Below are positions 1 to 5,409 of a stretch of DNA of 5,957 nucleotides, piece after piece. The first letter of the stretch is position 1. Each line of letters opens with the position of its first letter. Position numbers and translations under genes: made by a program. This DNA is from Thiomonas sp. Its GTDB lineage: Bacteria > Pseudomonadota > Gammaproteobacteria > Burkholderiales > Burkholderiaceae_C. The DNA lies in the NCBI GenBank assembly GCA_028706735.1, contig JAQTVS010000186.1, positions 1 through 5,957 on the forward strand, written 5' to 3'. The notes under the pieces were generated by a model, which saw only the letters and a list, made by a program, of their open reading frames with translations, searched no databases and was not told the origin of the DNA.

Positions 1-735
1 GATCAACCCCTGCCTGGATCGGATGCGGCGCTCCCCCTCAAAGGCCTGCGCATCGGCCTGCCGCGAGAGTACTTCGGCGCGGGACTGGCCGCCGATGTCG
101 AAGCCGCCGTGCGCGACGCCCTCAAGACGATGGAGAGCCTGGGCGCCACCTTGGTGGACGTCTCGCTGCCGCTGACCGAGCTATCCATTCCGGCCTACTA
201 CATCATCGCCCCGGCCGAGGCCAGCTCCAACCTGAGCCGCTTCGACGGCGTACGCTTCGGGCATCGAACCGCGCACTACAAAGACTTGGCCGAGATGTAC
301 GGCAAGAGCCGCGCCGAAGGCTTCGGCCCCGAGGTCAAGCGCCGCATCATGATCGGCGCCTATGTGCTGTCGCACGGCTATTACGACGCCTATTACCTGC
401 AGGCGCAAAAGATCCGACGCCTGATCGCCGACGATTTCGTCCGCGCTTTCACGCAGTGCGACGTGATCGCCGGGCCGGTGTCGCCCACGGTGGCGTGGAA
501 CAGAGGCGAAAAGGCCGATCCGCTGGCCAATTACCTGGCCGACATCTATACCCTGTCGGCCAGCCTCGCCGGCCTGCCGGGCATGAGCGTGCCCGCAGGC
601 TTCGGCGCGGGCGGCAACGCGCGCCGCCCAGTCGGTCTGCAACTCATCGGCCCGCACTTCGCCGAGAGCCGCTTGCTGCAGGTGGCGCACCAGTACCAGC
701 AGGTGAGCGATTGGCATCGCCGCAGCCCTTTCTGA
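1..735 (+). CDS. gatA: Asp/Glu-tRNA amidotransferase subunit A (GatA), C-terminal half, 5' end outside window
   Basis: The reading frame is open from base 1 to the TGA at 733-735 and gives 244 residues, about half of a normal GatA of roughly 490. GatA is the glutaminase subunit of cytoplasmic GatCAB, which amidates Glu-tRNA(Gln) and/or Asp-tRNA(Asn). Recognisable family stretches in the fragment are [10 protein letters not shown] (about residues 16-25), [17 protein letters not shown] (about 73-89), [21 protein letters not shown] (about 117-137), [10 protein letters not shown] (about 157-166), the [14 protein letters not shown] block (about 188-201) and [17 protein letters not shown] (about 210-226). 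The amidase-signature Lys-Ser-Ser triad would lie upstream of the window and cannot be checked. The stop codon is followed after 14 nt by a methyltransferase gene instead of gatB or lysE, which is the main oddity here. The promoter and gatC are presumably further left. Identification is secure because gatB lies downstream on the same strand. Confidence 0.96.
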   Translation, partial: DQPLPGSDAALPLKGLRIGLPREYFGAGLAADVEAAVRDALKTMESLGATLVDVSLPLTELSIPAYYIIAPAEASSNLSRFDGVRFGHRTAHYKDLAEMYGKSRAEGFGPEVKRRIMIGAYVLSHGYYDAYYLQAQKIRRLIADDFVRAFTQCDVIAGPVSPTVAWNRGEKADPLANYLADIYTLSASLAGLPGMSVPAGFGAGGNARRPVGLQLIGPHFAESRLLQVAHQYQQVSDWHRRSPF

Positions 736-737
736 GC

Positions 738-742
738 AAGGA
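738..742 (+). promoter_or_regulatory. Ribosome binding site of the methyltransferase gene
   Basis: AAGGA lies 7 nt before the ATG at 750. It supports that start over upstream in-frame codons that would run inside gatA. It sits just after the gatA TGA, so the methyltransferase can be translated from a gat operon transcript. Confidence 0.7.
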
Positions 743-749
743 AAAACTC

Positions 750-1601
750 ATGACAACAACGTCTCAGGTGCTGCAAGGCGATTGTGCCGAAGTGCTCCAG
801 TCCTTCCCGGATCAGAGTGTCGATCTGATCGTCACATCGCCCCCTTATGCCGACCGCCGCAAGAACACCTATGGCGGTATCGCCCCGGAAAAATACGTGG
901 AATGGTTTCTGCCGCGCTCCGCTGAATTTCTGCGCGTGCTGAAACCCTCGGGGTCGTTCATTCTGAATATCAAAGAAAAGGCCGAGAACGGAGAGCGTCA
1001 CACTTACGTTCTTGAGCTCATCCTCGCCTTGCGCCAACAGGGATGGCTGTGGACAGAGGAATACATCTGGCACAAACGCAACTGCTATCCCGGCAAGTGG
1101 CCCAACCGCTTCCGTGACGCCTGGGAACGCTGCCTGCACTTCACCAAAGAGCGCAAGTTCACGATGAATCAGGAGGCGGTCATGGTGCCGATGGGCGATT
1201 GGGCAGGCAGCCGACTCAAATCACTGAGCAAGAACGACGTGGTGCGCTATGACTCACAGGTCGGCAGCGGTTTCGGCAAGAACATCGCAAACTGGCTGGA
1301 GCGTCCCATGGCCTATCCAACCAATGTGCTGCACCTTGCAACCGAATGCGGGAACAAAAACCACAGCGCCGCGTTTCCACAAAATTTGCCAGAGTGGTTC
1401 ATCAAACTGCTCTCCAATCCCGGCGATACCGTGCTCGATCCCTTTGTCGGCTCTGGAACGACACTGAAGGCGGCGCATGAGCTGGGCCGCAACGGCATCG
1501 GCATTGACCTCTCCGCAGAGTATTGCGACATGGCAAGAGAAGCCGCTGGCAAACAACTGGCACTGATGGAGGAGCCTGCGATCTATGGACAAAAACCTTA
1601 A
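750..1601 (+). CDS. Site-specific DNA methyltransferase of a type II restriction-modification system (beta motif order)
   Basis: This 283-residue protein transfers a methyl group from S-adenosylmethionine to DNA, protecting host sites from the nuclease encoded next to it. The catalytic motif IV is TSPPY at residues 29-33. Motif X-like HSAAFP is at 205-210, and the SAM-binding motif I, DPFVGSGTT, is at 230-238, followed by GIDLSAEY (251-258) with the acidic residue expected to hold the cofactor ribose. Catalytic motif before SAM motif is the beta order. A Ser in S-P-P-Y is commoner among N4-cytosine than N6-adenine enzymes, so m4C is favoured but not settled. Length is normal for a compact type II methyltransferase. 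The start is fixed by AAGGA 7 nt upstream. The last 17 nt overlap the nuclease gene in another frame. Base composition is more A+T-rich than gatA and gatB. The target sequence cannot be read from the protein. Confidence 0.93.
   Translation: MTTTSQVLQGDCAEVLQSFPDQSVDLIVTSPPYADRRKNTYGGIAPEKYVEWFLPRSAEFLRVLKPSGSFILNIKEKAENGERHTYVLELILALRQQGWLWTEEYIWHKRNCYPGKWPNRFRDAWERCLHFTKERKFTMNQEAVMVPMGDWAGSRLKSLSKNDVVRYDSQVGSGFGKNIANWLERPMAYPTNVLHLATECGNKNHSAAFPQNLPEWFIKLLSNPGDTVLDPFVGSGTTLKAAHELGRNGIGIDLSAEYCDMAREAAGKQLALMEEPAIYGQKP
1568..1574 (+). promoter_or_regulatory. Strong ribosome binding site of the endonuclease gene, inside the methyltransferase coding end
   Basis: GGAGGAG, a near-perfect Shine-Dalgarno sequence, lies 10 nt before the ATG at 1585 and within the last codons of the methyltransferase gene. 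It decides the nuclease start and implies translation coupled to, and following, the methyltransferase. Confidence 0.75.
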
Positions 1602-2334
1602 ACAGGGACTCACAGCTTTCATCGAGAGCCATATTCCGCACTTCCACGCCAAACGGCTCCAAAGCCTGGAAGAGCTTCAGCTCAAAACGGTGCTCAAACG
1701 CAAGAACCCGTACCTGTTCAAAACCAAATACGTCGAATCAGCGCCCGATCTGGTTAAACAATTGCTCGATGCCCATCTCTCTTCTCAAGAAGAAACGATC
1801 TTCGGCGACTTCCTTGAAAGCCTGGCGATCGAGGTGTGTTCACTCGTTTATGGCGGTCGAAAATCGACCAGCGAAGGCGTCGATCTGGAGTTTGACCGCG
1901 ACGGCGTGCGCTATATCGTCTCCATCAAGTCCGGCCCGAGCTGGGGAAACTCCAGCCAGATCAAAAAATTGCGCGAGCACTTCAAACAGGCGCGGCGCAT
2001 CTACGGCCAGAGCAAGCACCTCATCGCCGTCAATGGATGTTGCTATGGCCGTGACGCCAAGCCGGAAAAGGGCGATTACCAGAAACTCTGCGGACAGTCG
2101 TTCTGGGAGCTGATTTCCGGCGAGGCCACGATGTATCAAGACATCATTGAACCCCTGGGACATCAAGCCAAAGCGCGCAACGAAGCGTTTCTCGGCGCCT
2201 ACGCCAAGGTGATCAATCGGTTCAGCGCCGGATTCATTGCGGAGTTTTGTCAGCCAGACGGCGCCATCGACTGGCCCGAACTTGTCGCCTTCAATTCGTC
2301 GCGCGAGCAGCCCCGGCGCGGCATTCCAACCTGA
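1585..2334 (+). CDS. Type II restriction endonuclease, PmeII-like family
   Basis: This 249-residue protein should cut unmethylated DNA at the site protected by the upstream methyltransferase. The assignment rests on recall of the PmeII-type family pattern: [12 protein letters not shown] (residues 37-48), [15 protein letters not shown] (70-84), [15 protein letters not shown] (89-103), [17 protein letters not shown] (110-126), VNGCCYGRD (149-157), [11 protein letters not shown] (169-179), IIEPLG (187-192) and a terminal IDW (228-230). The probable PD-(D/E)xK centre is D100 with S113-I114-K115, with E78 as a possible third acidic ligand; that the usual D/E is a Ser here is an observation, its meaning is inference. 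The gene overlaps the methyltransferase by 17 nt and its TGA is 8 nt before lysE. The first two thirds are clearly A+T-richer than the gat genes (hand count 27 of 60 G+C at 1681-1740), which suggests transfer. The last about 10 residues are Arg/Pro-rich and match the GC-rich host style. Confidence 0.8.
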   Translation: MDKNLKQGLTAFIESHIPHFHAKRLQSLEELQLKTVLKRKNPYLFKTKYVESAPDLVKQLLDAHLSSQEETIFGDFLESLAIEVCSLVYGGRKSTSEGVDLEFDRDGVRYIVSIKSGPSWGNSSQIKKLREHFKQARRIYGQSKHLIAVNGCCYGRDAKPEKGDYQKLCGQSFWELISGEATMYQDIIEPLGHQAKARNEAFLGAYAKVINRFSAGFIAEFCQPDGAIDWPELVAFNSSREQPRRGIPT

Positions 2335-2342
2335 GCCCGCCG

Positions 2343-2981
2343 ATGGATCTGCACACCTGGCTAACCTTCTTCGCCGCGAGCTGGCTGATCAGCCTCTCGC
2401 CTGGTGCGGGCGCGATCTCGTGCATGACCACGGGGCTGCGGCACGGCTGGCGTGTGGGAGTGTGGAACATCCTCGGCCTGCAACTGGGCATCGCCGCCAT
2501 TCTGGTGGTGGTTGCCGCTGGGCTGGGCGCGCTGCTGGCCGCGAGCGAAACCGCGTTCAGCGTGATCAAGTGGTTCGGCGTGGCCTATCTTCTTTGGCTG
2601 GGCATCCAGCAATGGCGCGCCCCGGCGCATGGGCTGGCCGATGCCGACGGCAGCGCCAAAAACACCACGCCGCCCACGCGCGGCCAGCTTGTGCTGCGCG
2701 GCTTTCTCATCAACGCCAGCAACCCCAAGGGGCTGGTTTTCATGCTCGCGGTGCTGCCGCAGTTCATCAACCCCGCCGCGCCGCAACTGCCGCAGTATCT
2801 GCTGTGCGGGCTGTCGCTGTTCATCACCGACATCGTGGTGATGAATGGCTACACCCTGCTGGCTGCGCGGGTGCTGCGCGCCCTGCGATCAAAGCAGCAT
2901 CAACTCTGGCTGCAGCGCAGTTTTGGCACCCTGTTCATCGCCGCCGCGCTGCTGCTCTCGGCGTTCCGCCGTTCAACGTAA
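2343..2981 (+). CDS. LysE/RhtB-family amino acid exporter
   Basis: This 212-residue inner-membrane protein should export an amino acid or related small molecule out of the cell; the substrate cannot be told from sequence. Family marks are an N-terminal hydrophobic segment (about 6-18) running into SPGAG (19-23), where the family often has SPGP, then NILGLQLG (42-49) at the start of a hydrophobic stretch (to about 67), further hydrophobic stretches at about 72-88, 129-142, 150-177 and 194-207, and [10 protein letters not shown] (121-130), matching the typical N-P-K block. A polar loop lies at about 91-116. Length is typical (about 205-215). I chose the ATG at 2343 because [10 protein letters not shown] is the usual family N-terminus; a longer frame from 2247 would lie inside the nuclease gene. 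There is no clear Shine-Dalgarno sequence, and the start is only 8 nt from the nuclease stop, so coupled translation is likely. gatB follows after 11 nt. Confidence 0.9.
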   Translation: MDLHTWLTFFAASWLISLSPGAGAISCMTTGLRHGWRVGVWNILGLQLGIAAILVVVAAGLGALLAASETAFSVIKWFGVAYLLWLGIQQWRAPAHGLADADGSAKNTTPPTRGQLVLRGFLINASNPKGLVFMLAVLPQFINPAAPQLPQYLLCGLSLFITDIVVMNGYTLLAARVLRALRSKQHQLWLQRSFGTLFIAAALLLSAFRRST

Positions 2982-2984
2982 GGA
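2980..2984 (+). promoter_or_regulatory. Ribosome binding site of gatB, overlapping the lysE stop codon
   Basis: AAGGA shares two bases with the TAA at 2979-2981 and lies 8 nt before the gatB ATG at 2993. It ties gatB translation to the end of lysE and supports the chosen start, which gives the standard GatB N-terminus. Confidence 0.7.
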
Positions 2985-2992
2985 ATCACGTC

Positions 2993-4441
2993 ATGCAATG
3001 GGAAGTGGTCATCGGGTTGGAAACCCACGTTCAGCTCTCCACCCAGTCCAAGATGTTTTCTGCCGCATCCACCGCGTTCGGCGCTGCGCCCAACACCCAG
3101 GCCTGCGCCGTCGACCTGGCGCTGCCCGGCGTGCTGCCGGTGGCCAACCGCGCCGCGGTGGAACGCGCCATCCGCCTCGGTCTGGCACTGGGCGCCAGCA
3201 TCGCGCCGCGCTCCGTCTTCGCCCGCAAGAACTACTTCTACCCTGACCTGCCCAAGGGCTATCAGATCAGCCAGTACGAGATTCCCGTGGTGCAGGGCGG
3301 CGTGGTCGAGTTTCTGGTGGACGGCAAACCGCACCGCCTGCAACTCACCCGCGCCCACCTCGAAGAAGACGCGGGCAAATCGCTGCACGAAGCCGGCCTG
3401 TTCGACCGCGCGGGCAACGCCGCCAGCGGAATCGACCTCAACCGCGCGGGCACACCGCTGCTCGAAGTCGTCACCGAGCCCGACATGCGCAGCGCCCGCG
3501 AAGCCGCCGAATACGCCCGCGCCCTGCATGCGCTGGTCATGTGGCTGGACATCTGCGACGGCAACCTGCAGGAAGGCTCGTTCCGCTGCGACGCCAACGT
3601 CTCGGTGCGCCGTCCCGGCGGCGCCTTGGGCACGCGCTGCGAGATCAAGAACCTCAACAGCTTCCGTTTCCTCGAAAAGGCAATCGAGTTCGAGGCGCGC
3701 CGCCAGATCGAACTCATCGAGGACGGCGGCAAGGTGGTGCAGGAAACCCGGCTGTTCGACCCTGACAAGGGCGAAACCCGCACCATGCGCACCAAGGAAG
3801 ACGCGCACGATTACCGCTACTTCCCCGACCCCGACCTGCCGCCGCTGGTCATCTCGCCCGAGTGGATCGAGCGGGTGCGCGCCACCATGCCTGAGCTGCC
3901 CGCGCAAATGGCCGCGCGCTTCATCGCGGCACAAGGCCTGAGCCTGGATGCCGCTGCGCAGATGACCCAGACCCGCGCCCACGCCGCCTACTTCGAGGCC
4001 TGCGTGGCCGCGGGCGCCGCGCCCAAACTGGCCGCCAACTGGATCATGGGCGAACTCGCCGCCCAGCTCAACCGGGACGCGCGCGATATCGGCGCCAGCC
4101 CCGTGAGCGCCGCGCAACTCGCCGCGCTCACCCGCAAGATCGACGACGGCACCCTGTCGAGCAAGACCGCCAAGGAAGTCTTCGCCGCGCTGTGGGTCGG
4201 CGAGCAGGGCGGAGAGGTCAACGCCATCATCGACGCCCGCGGTCTGGCGCAGGTCAACGACAGCGCAGCGCTGCAGGCCGCCGTTGACGCCGCGCTCGCC
4301 GCCAACCCGAAGAACGTCGAGGAATATCGCGCCGGCAAGGAAAAAGCCCTCAACGCCCTGGTCGGCCAGGTGATGAAAGCCACCGGCGGTCGCGCCAATC
4401 CGCAGCAGGTGGGCGAGATGCTGAAGAGGGCCGTGGGGTGA
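2993..4441 (+). CDS. gatB: Asp/Glu-tRNA amidotransferase subunit B (GatB)
   Basis: This complete 482-residue protein is the subunit of GatCAB that activates Glu-tRNA(Gln) or Asp-tRNA(Asn) with ATP and transfers the ammonia delivered from GatA. The N-terminal catalytic domain shows [10 protein letters not shown] (6-15), [19 protein letters not shown] (78-96), HLEEDAGK (122-129) and the GatB signature [13 protein letters not shown] (147-159), followed by the [10 protein letters not shown] block and EIKNLNSF. A later block reads [13 protein letters not shown]. The rest is the helical tail that contacts tRNA, ending in the typical G-R-A-N-P stretch and MLKRAVG. Length is normal and no frameshift is visible. 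G+C is high (hand count 41 of 60 at 4021-4080). The gene lies 11 nt after lysE and probably depends on the operon promoter left of the window, so anything inserted between gatA and gatB must still allow read-through. Confidence 0.98.
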   Translation: MQWEVVIGLETHVQLSTQSKMFSAASTAFGAAPNTQACAVDLALPGVLPVANRAAVERAIRLGLALGASIAPRSVFARKNYFYPDLPKGYQISQYEIPVVQGGVVEFLVDGKPHRLQLTRAHLEEDAGKSLHEAGLFDRAGNAASGIDLNRAGTPLLEVVTEPDMRSAREAAEYARALHALVMWLDICDGNLQEGSFRCDANVSVRRPGGALGTRCEIKNLNSFRFLEKAIEFEARRQIELIEDGGKVVQETRLFDPDKGETRTMRTKEDAHDYRYFPDPDLPPLVISPEWIERVRATMPELPAQMAARFIAAQGLSLDAAAQMTQTRAHAAYFEACVAAGAAPKLAANWIMGELAAQLNRDARDIGASPVSAAQLAALTRKIDDGTLSSKTAKEVFAALWVGEQGGEVNAIIDARGLAQVNDSAALQAAVDAALAANPKNVEEYRAGKEKALNALVGQVMKATGGRANPQQVGEMLKRAVG

Positions 4442-4453
4442 GAGGGCGTTTGC

Positions 4454-4504
4454 TGATCTGTGCAGTGACCCCAGGCCCAACCCTGTTTTGCGCTCTGCAG
4501 ATCA
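4454..4504 (+). repeat. Imperfect inverted repeat between gatB and higB
   Basis: TGATCTG (4454-4460) followed by CAG (4463-4465) can pair with CTGCAGATCA (4495-4504), leaving a 2-nt bulge and a 29-nt loop. It may help to end gatB transcripts, but there is no T run after it, so it is not a standard intrinsic terminator. No other terminator is visible between gatB and higB. Confidence 0.3.
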
Positions 4505-4508
4505 TCAC

Positions 4509-4526
4509 GCGATACGTTATTATCGC
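4509..4526 (+). promoter_or_regulatory. Putative higBA operator with embedded -10 box
   Basis: A perfect inverted repeat, GCGATA (4509-4514), 6-nt spacer, TATCGC (4521-4526), covers TATTAT (4518-4523), a good -10 candidate. It ends 5 nt before the higB ATG. HigA-type antitoxins are known to bind palindromes over their own promoter, so this is the natural autoregulatory site. No good -35 box is found at 17 nt; TTGCGC at 4488-4493 would fit only an alternative -10 (TACGTT, 4513-4518) at 19 nt. Confidence 0.55.
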
Positions 4527-4531
4527 CACCC

Positions 4532-4813
4532 ATGACGATCAAGTCCTTCAAGTGCAGAGACACTCAGGCGCTGTTTGAGGGCAAGCGAGTGAAGCGCTGG
4601 GTGAACATTGAGCGCCCCGCCCTTCGCAAGCTTGCGCAGTTGGACTGGTCGGCGGTTCTTGATGATCTCAAGGCGCCGCCAGGCAACAGCCTGGAAGCAC
4701 TCAAGAATGATCGAAAGGGTCAACACAGCATCCGAATCAATCAGCAATGGCGAGTCTGCTTTGTCTGGACCCCACAAGGGCCGGAAAAAGTTGAAATCGT
4801 GGACTATCACTGA
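4532..4813 (+). CDS. higB: HigB toxin, RelE-fold mRNA interferase
   Basis: This 93-residue protein should be a ribosome-dependent mRNA endonuclease that slows growth when its antitoxin is lost. It matches the HigB family over its whole length: N-terminus MTIKSFKCRDTQALFEGKRV (1-20), FVNIER-like WVNIERPALRKL (23-34), APPGNSLEAL (48-57), DRKGQHSIRINQQWRVCFVW (60-79) and C-terminal VEIVDYH (87-93). The basic residues R61, R68 and R74 and the terminal Tyr-His fall where the active site of studied HigB proteins lies. The ATG at 4532 gives the usual family start. No Shine-Dalgarno sequence precedes it, and a candidate -10 ends only 8 nt upstream, so the transcript may be nearly leaderless. Toxin-before-antitoxin order is typical of hig. 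Base composition is more A+T-rich than gatB, consistent with acquired DNA. Confidence 0.94.
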   Translation: MTIKSFKCRDTQALFEGKRVKRWVNIERPALRKLAQLDWSAVLDDLKAPPGNSLEALKNDRKGQHSIRINQQWRVCFVWTPQGPEKVEIVDYH

Positions 4814-4816
4814 GGA
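4812..4816 (+). promoter_or_regulatory. Ribosome binding site of higA, overlapping the higB stop
   Basis: GAGGA overlaps the TGA of higB (4811-4813) and lies 7 nt before the higA ATG at 4824. It contrasts with the absence of such a site before higB, which would favour more antitoxin than toxin. Confidence 0.7.
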
Positions 4817-4823
4817 AAACACC

Positions 4824-5123
4824 ATGCGCACTGTTCCGCCGGTCTCGCCCGGTGAAATGTTGGAAGAGGAATTTCTCAAGCCCCTTGGCCTGAGCAAGTA
4901 TCGTCTCGCTAAGGATATTGGCGTGCCCGCGCAGCGTATCGGCGAAATCGTCGCAGGCAAGCGGGCCATCACGGCAGATACGGATCTTCGGCTTTGCCGC
5001 TACTTCGGCCTGAGCGACGGCTGGTGGCTGCGGGGGCAGGTCGGATACGACACAGCCCTAGCCAAAGAAGCCCTGAAGAAAGAGTTGGCCAACATTAAGA
5101 GGTGTTCGCTGCTGGCTGCGTAA
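4824..5123 (+). CDS. higA: HigA antitoxin, Xre-type helix-turn-helix
   Basis: This 99-residue protein should neutralise HigB by binding it and repress the shared promoter. The family N-terminus is seen as PPVSPGEMLEEEFLKPLGLS (5-24). A helix-turn-helix follows at about 24-47 (SKYRLAKDIGVPAQRIGEIVAGKR), then AITADTDLRLCRYFGLSDGWWLRGQ (48-72), and a C-terminal helix around YDTALAKEALKKELANI (75-91). Length is normal for HigA. It starts 10 nt after the higB stop with a good ribosome binding site. The inverted repeat at 4509-4526 is its probable operator. The upstream in-frame region inside higB is open but is a shadow of the toxin gene, so the ATG at 4824 is preferred. Confidence 0.94.
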   Translation: MRTVPPVSPGEMLEEEFLKPLGLSKYRLAKDIGVPAQRIGEIVAGKRAITADTDLRLCRYFGLSDGWWLRGQVGYDTALAKEALKKELANIKRCSLLAA

Positions 5124-5135
5124 CAGGGATTACGA

Positions 5136-5297
5136 ATGATCGTCGCAATCCACGCATCCGTGCTAGCAGCCTGTCGGGCTTTGGTCGTCGAAAGCGAAAA
5201 TGGGCCTCAGCGAGGACAGTTTTTGCCGGATTTGCAGGCCCATAGCACTGCTATGGGTCAAAAAGCCGGTGAAAAAAACAGTTGGAAAAACAGTTGA
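5136..5297 (+). CDS. Short possible ORF after higA, doubtful
   Basis: A 53-residue frame starts 12 nt after the higA stop, with AGGGA (5125-5129) 6 nt before the ATG. The product begins MIVAIHASVLAACRALVVES and contains ESENGPQRGQFLPDLQAHS; I do not recognise a domain. The frame runs through a strong hairpin and ends inside the A-rich repeats. The opposite strand is open for part of the same stretch too. It could be a tail gene of the hig operon, a remnant of a mobile element, or chance. Confidence 0.2.
   Translation: MIVAIHASVLAACRALVVESENGPQRGQFLPDLQAHSTAMGQKAGEKNSWKNS
5168..5182 (+). terminator. Weak stem-loop after higA, possible terminator
   Basis: AGCC (5168-5171) and GGCT (5177-5180) form a 4-bp G+C-rich stem with a 5-nt loop, followed by only TT before GG. 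Position 45 nt after the higA stop is plausible, but the stem and T tract are too short for confidence. Confidence 0.2.
5237..5259. repeat. Strong 10-bp hairpin with 3-nt loop
   Basis: GGCCCATAGC (5237-5246), loop ACT, GCTATGGGTC (5250-5259) pair over 10 bp with one G-T mismatch that would be a G-U wobble in RNA. TTTTTG (5220-5225) and CAAAAA (5259-5264) can form an additional outer stem, sharing one base with the inner one. It could be a bidirectional terminator for the convergent genes or part of a mobile-element end; neither is proven. Confidence 0.6.
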
Positions 5298-5334
5298 GAA
5301 AAACAGTTGGGGTCAGGTCTAGGAAAAACAGTTG
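5274..5334. repeat. Four copies of an 11-bp A-rich repeat (AAAAACAGTTG)
   Basis: AAAAACAGTTG occurs at 5274-5284, 5286-5296, 5299-5309 and 5324-5334. Spacing is 1, 2 and 14 nt, so the array is irregular on the left and becomes part of a longer tandem unit on the right. Confidence 0.85.
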
Positions 5335-5347
5335 GGGTCAGGTCTAG
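5298..5347. repeat. Perfect tandem duplication of a 25-bp unit
   Basis: Two identical, directly adjacent 25-bp units lie at 5298-5322 and 5323-5347. Each consists of GAAAAACAGTTG followed by GGGTCAGGTCTAG. On the minus strand the second half reads CTAGACCTGACCCC. From memory, the string GGGGTCAGGTCT recurs as a dispersed intergenic repeat in many proteobacterial genomes, often near IS200-like (Y1/RAYT) transposase genes; no such gene lies in this window. Confidence 0.85.
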
Positions 5348-5409
5348 CTTGATAGCATCCAGTCGTTCTGCCTGAGCTCGGATCGCGGCCCCTCGTCCAA
5401 CCGCCACAC

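Larger units (their letters stand above)
5124..5409. other. Gene-poor stretch between convergent higA and the minus-strand small gene
   Basis: These 286 bases hold no recognisable gene. From left to right there is a short possible ORF just after higA, a small stem-loop, a strong hairpin, an A-rich repeat cluster with a 25-bp tandem duplication, and a final unstructured 62 bases (5348-5409) where I see nothing. Composition jumps between GC-rich and A-rich blocks, which suggests pieces of different origin. Confidence 0.6.

Noticed and set aside
456..749. In-frame upstream extension of the methyltransferase
   Set aside because: It lies inside gatA in another frame and adds no family sequence; the ATG at 750 has AAGGA at a good distance.
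2237..2992. In-frame upstream extension of gatB to 2237
   Set aside because: The added residues are low-complexity Arg/Ala-rich shadow of lysE and the nuclease; the ATG at 2993 has a ribosome binding site and gives the standard GatB start.
2900..4480. Long minus-strand open frame (526 codons) opposite gatB
   Set aside because: It is the antisense shadow of the GC-rich gatB gene; the plus strand carries clear GatB motifs throughout, and the minus translation has no recognisable domain.
5237..5264. Classical intrinsic terminator of higBA
   Set aside because: The stem is strong but on the plus strand it is followed by A residues, not T. On the minus strand the stem is followed by CTGCAAAT, so neither direction shows the expected T tract right after the stem.
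5274..5347. CRISPR array
   Set aside because: Repeats are too short, spacing is irregular, the 25-bp units abut without spacers, and there are no cas genes.
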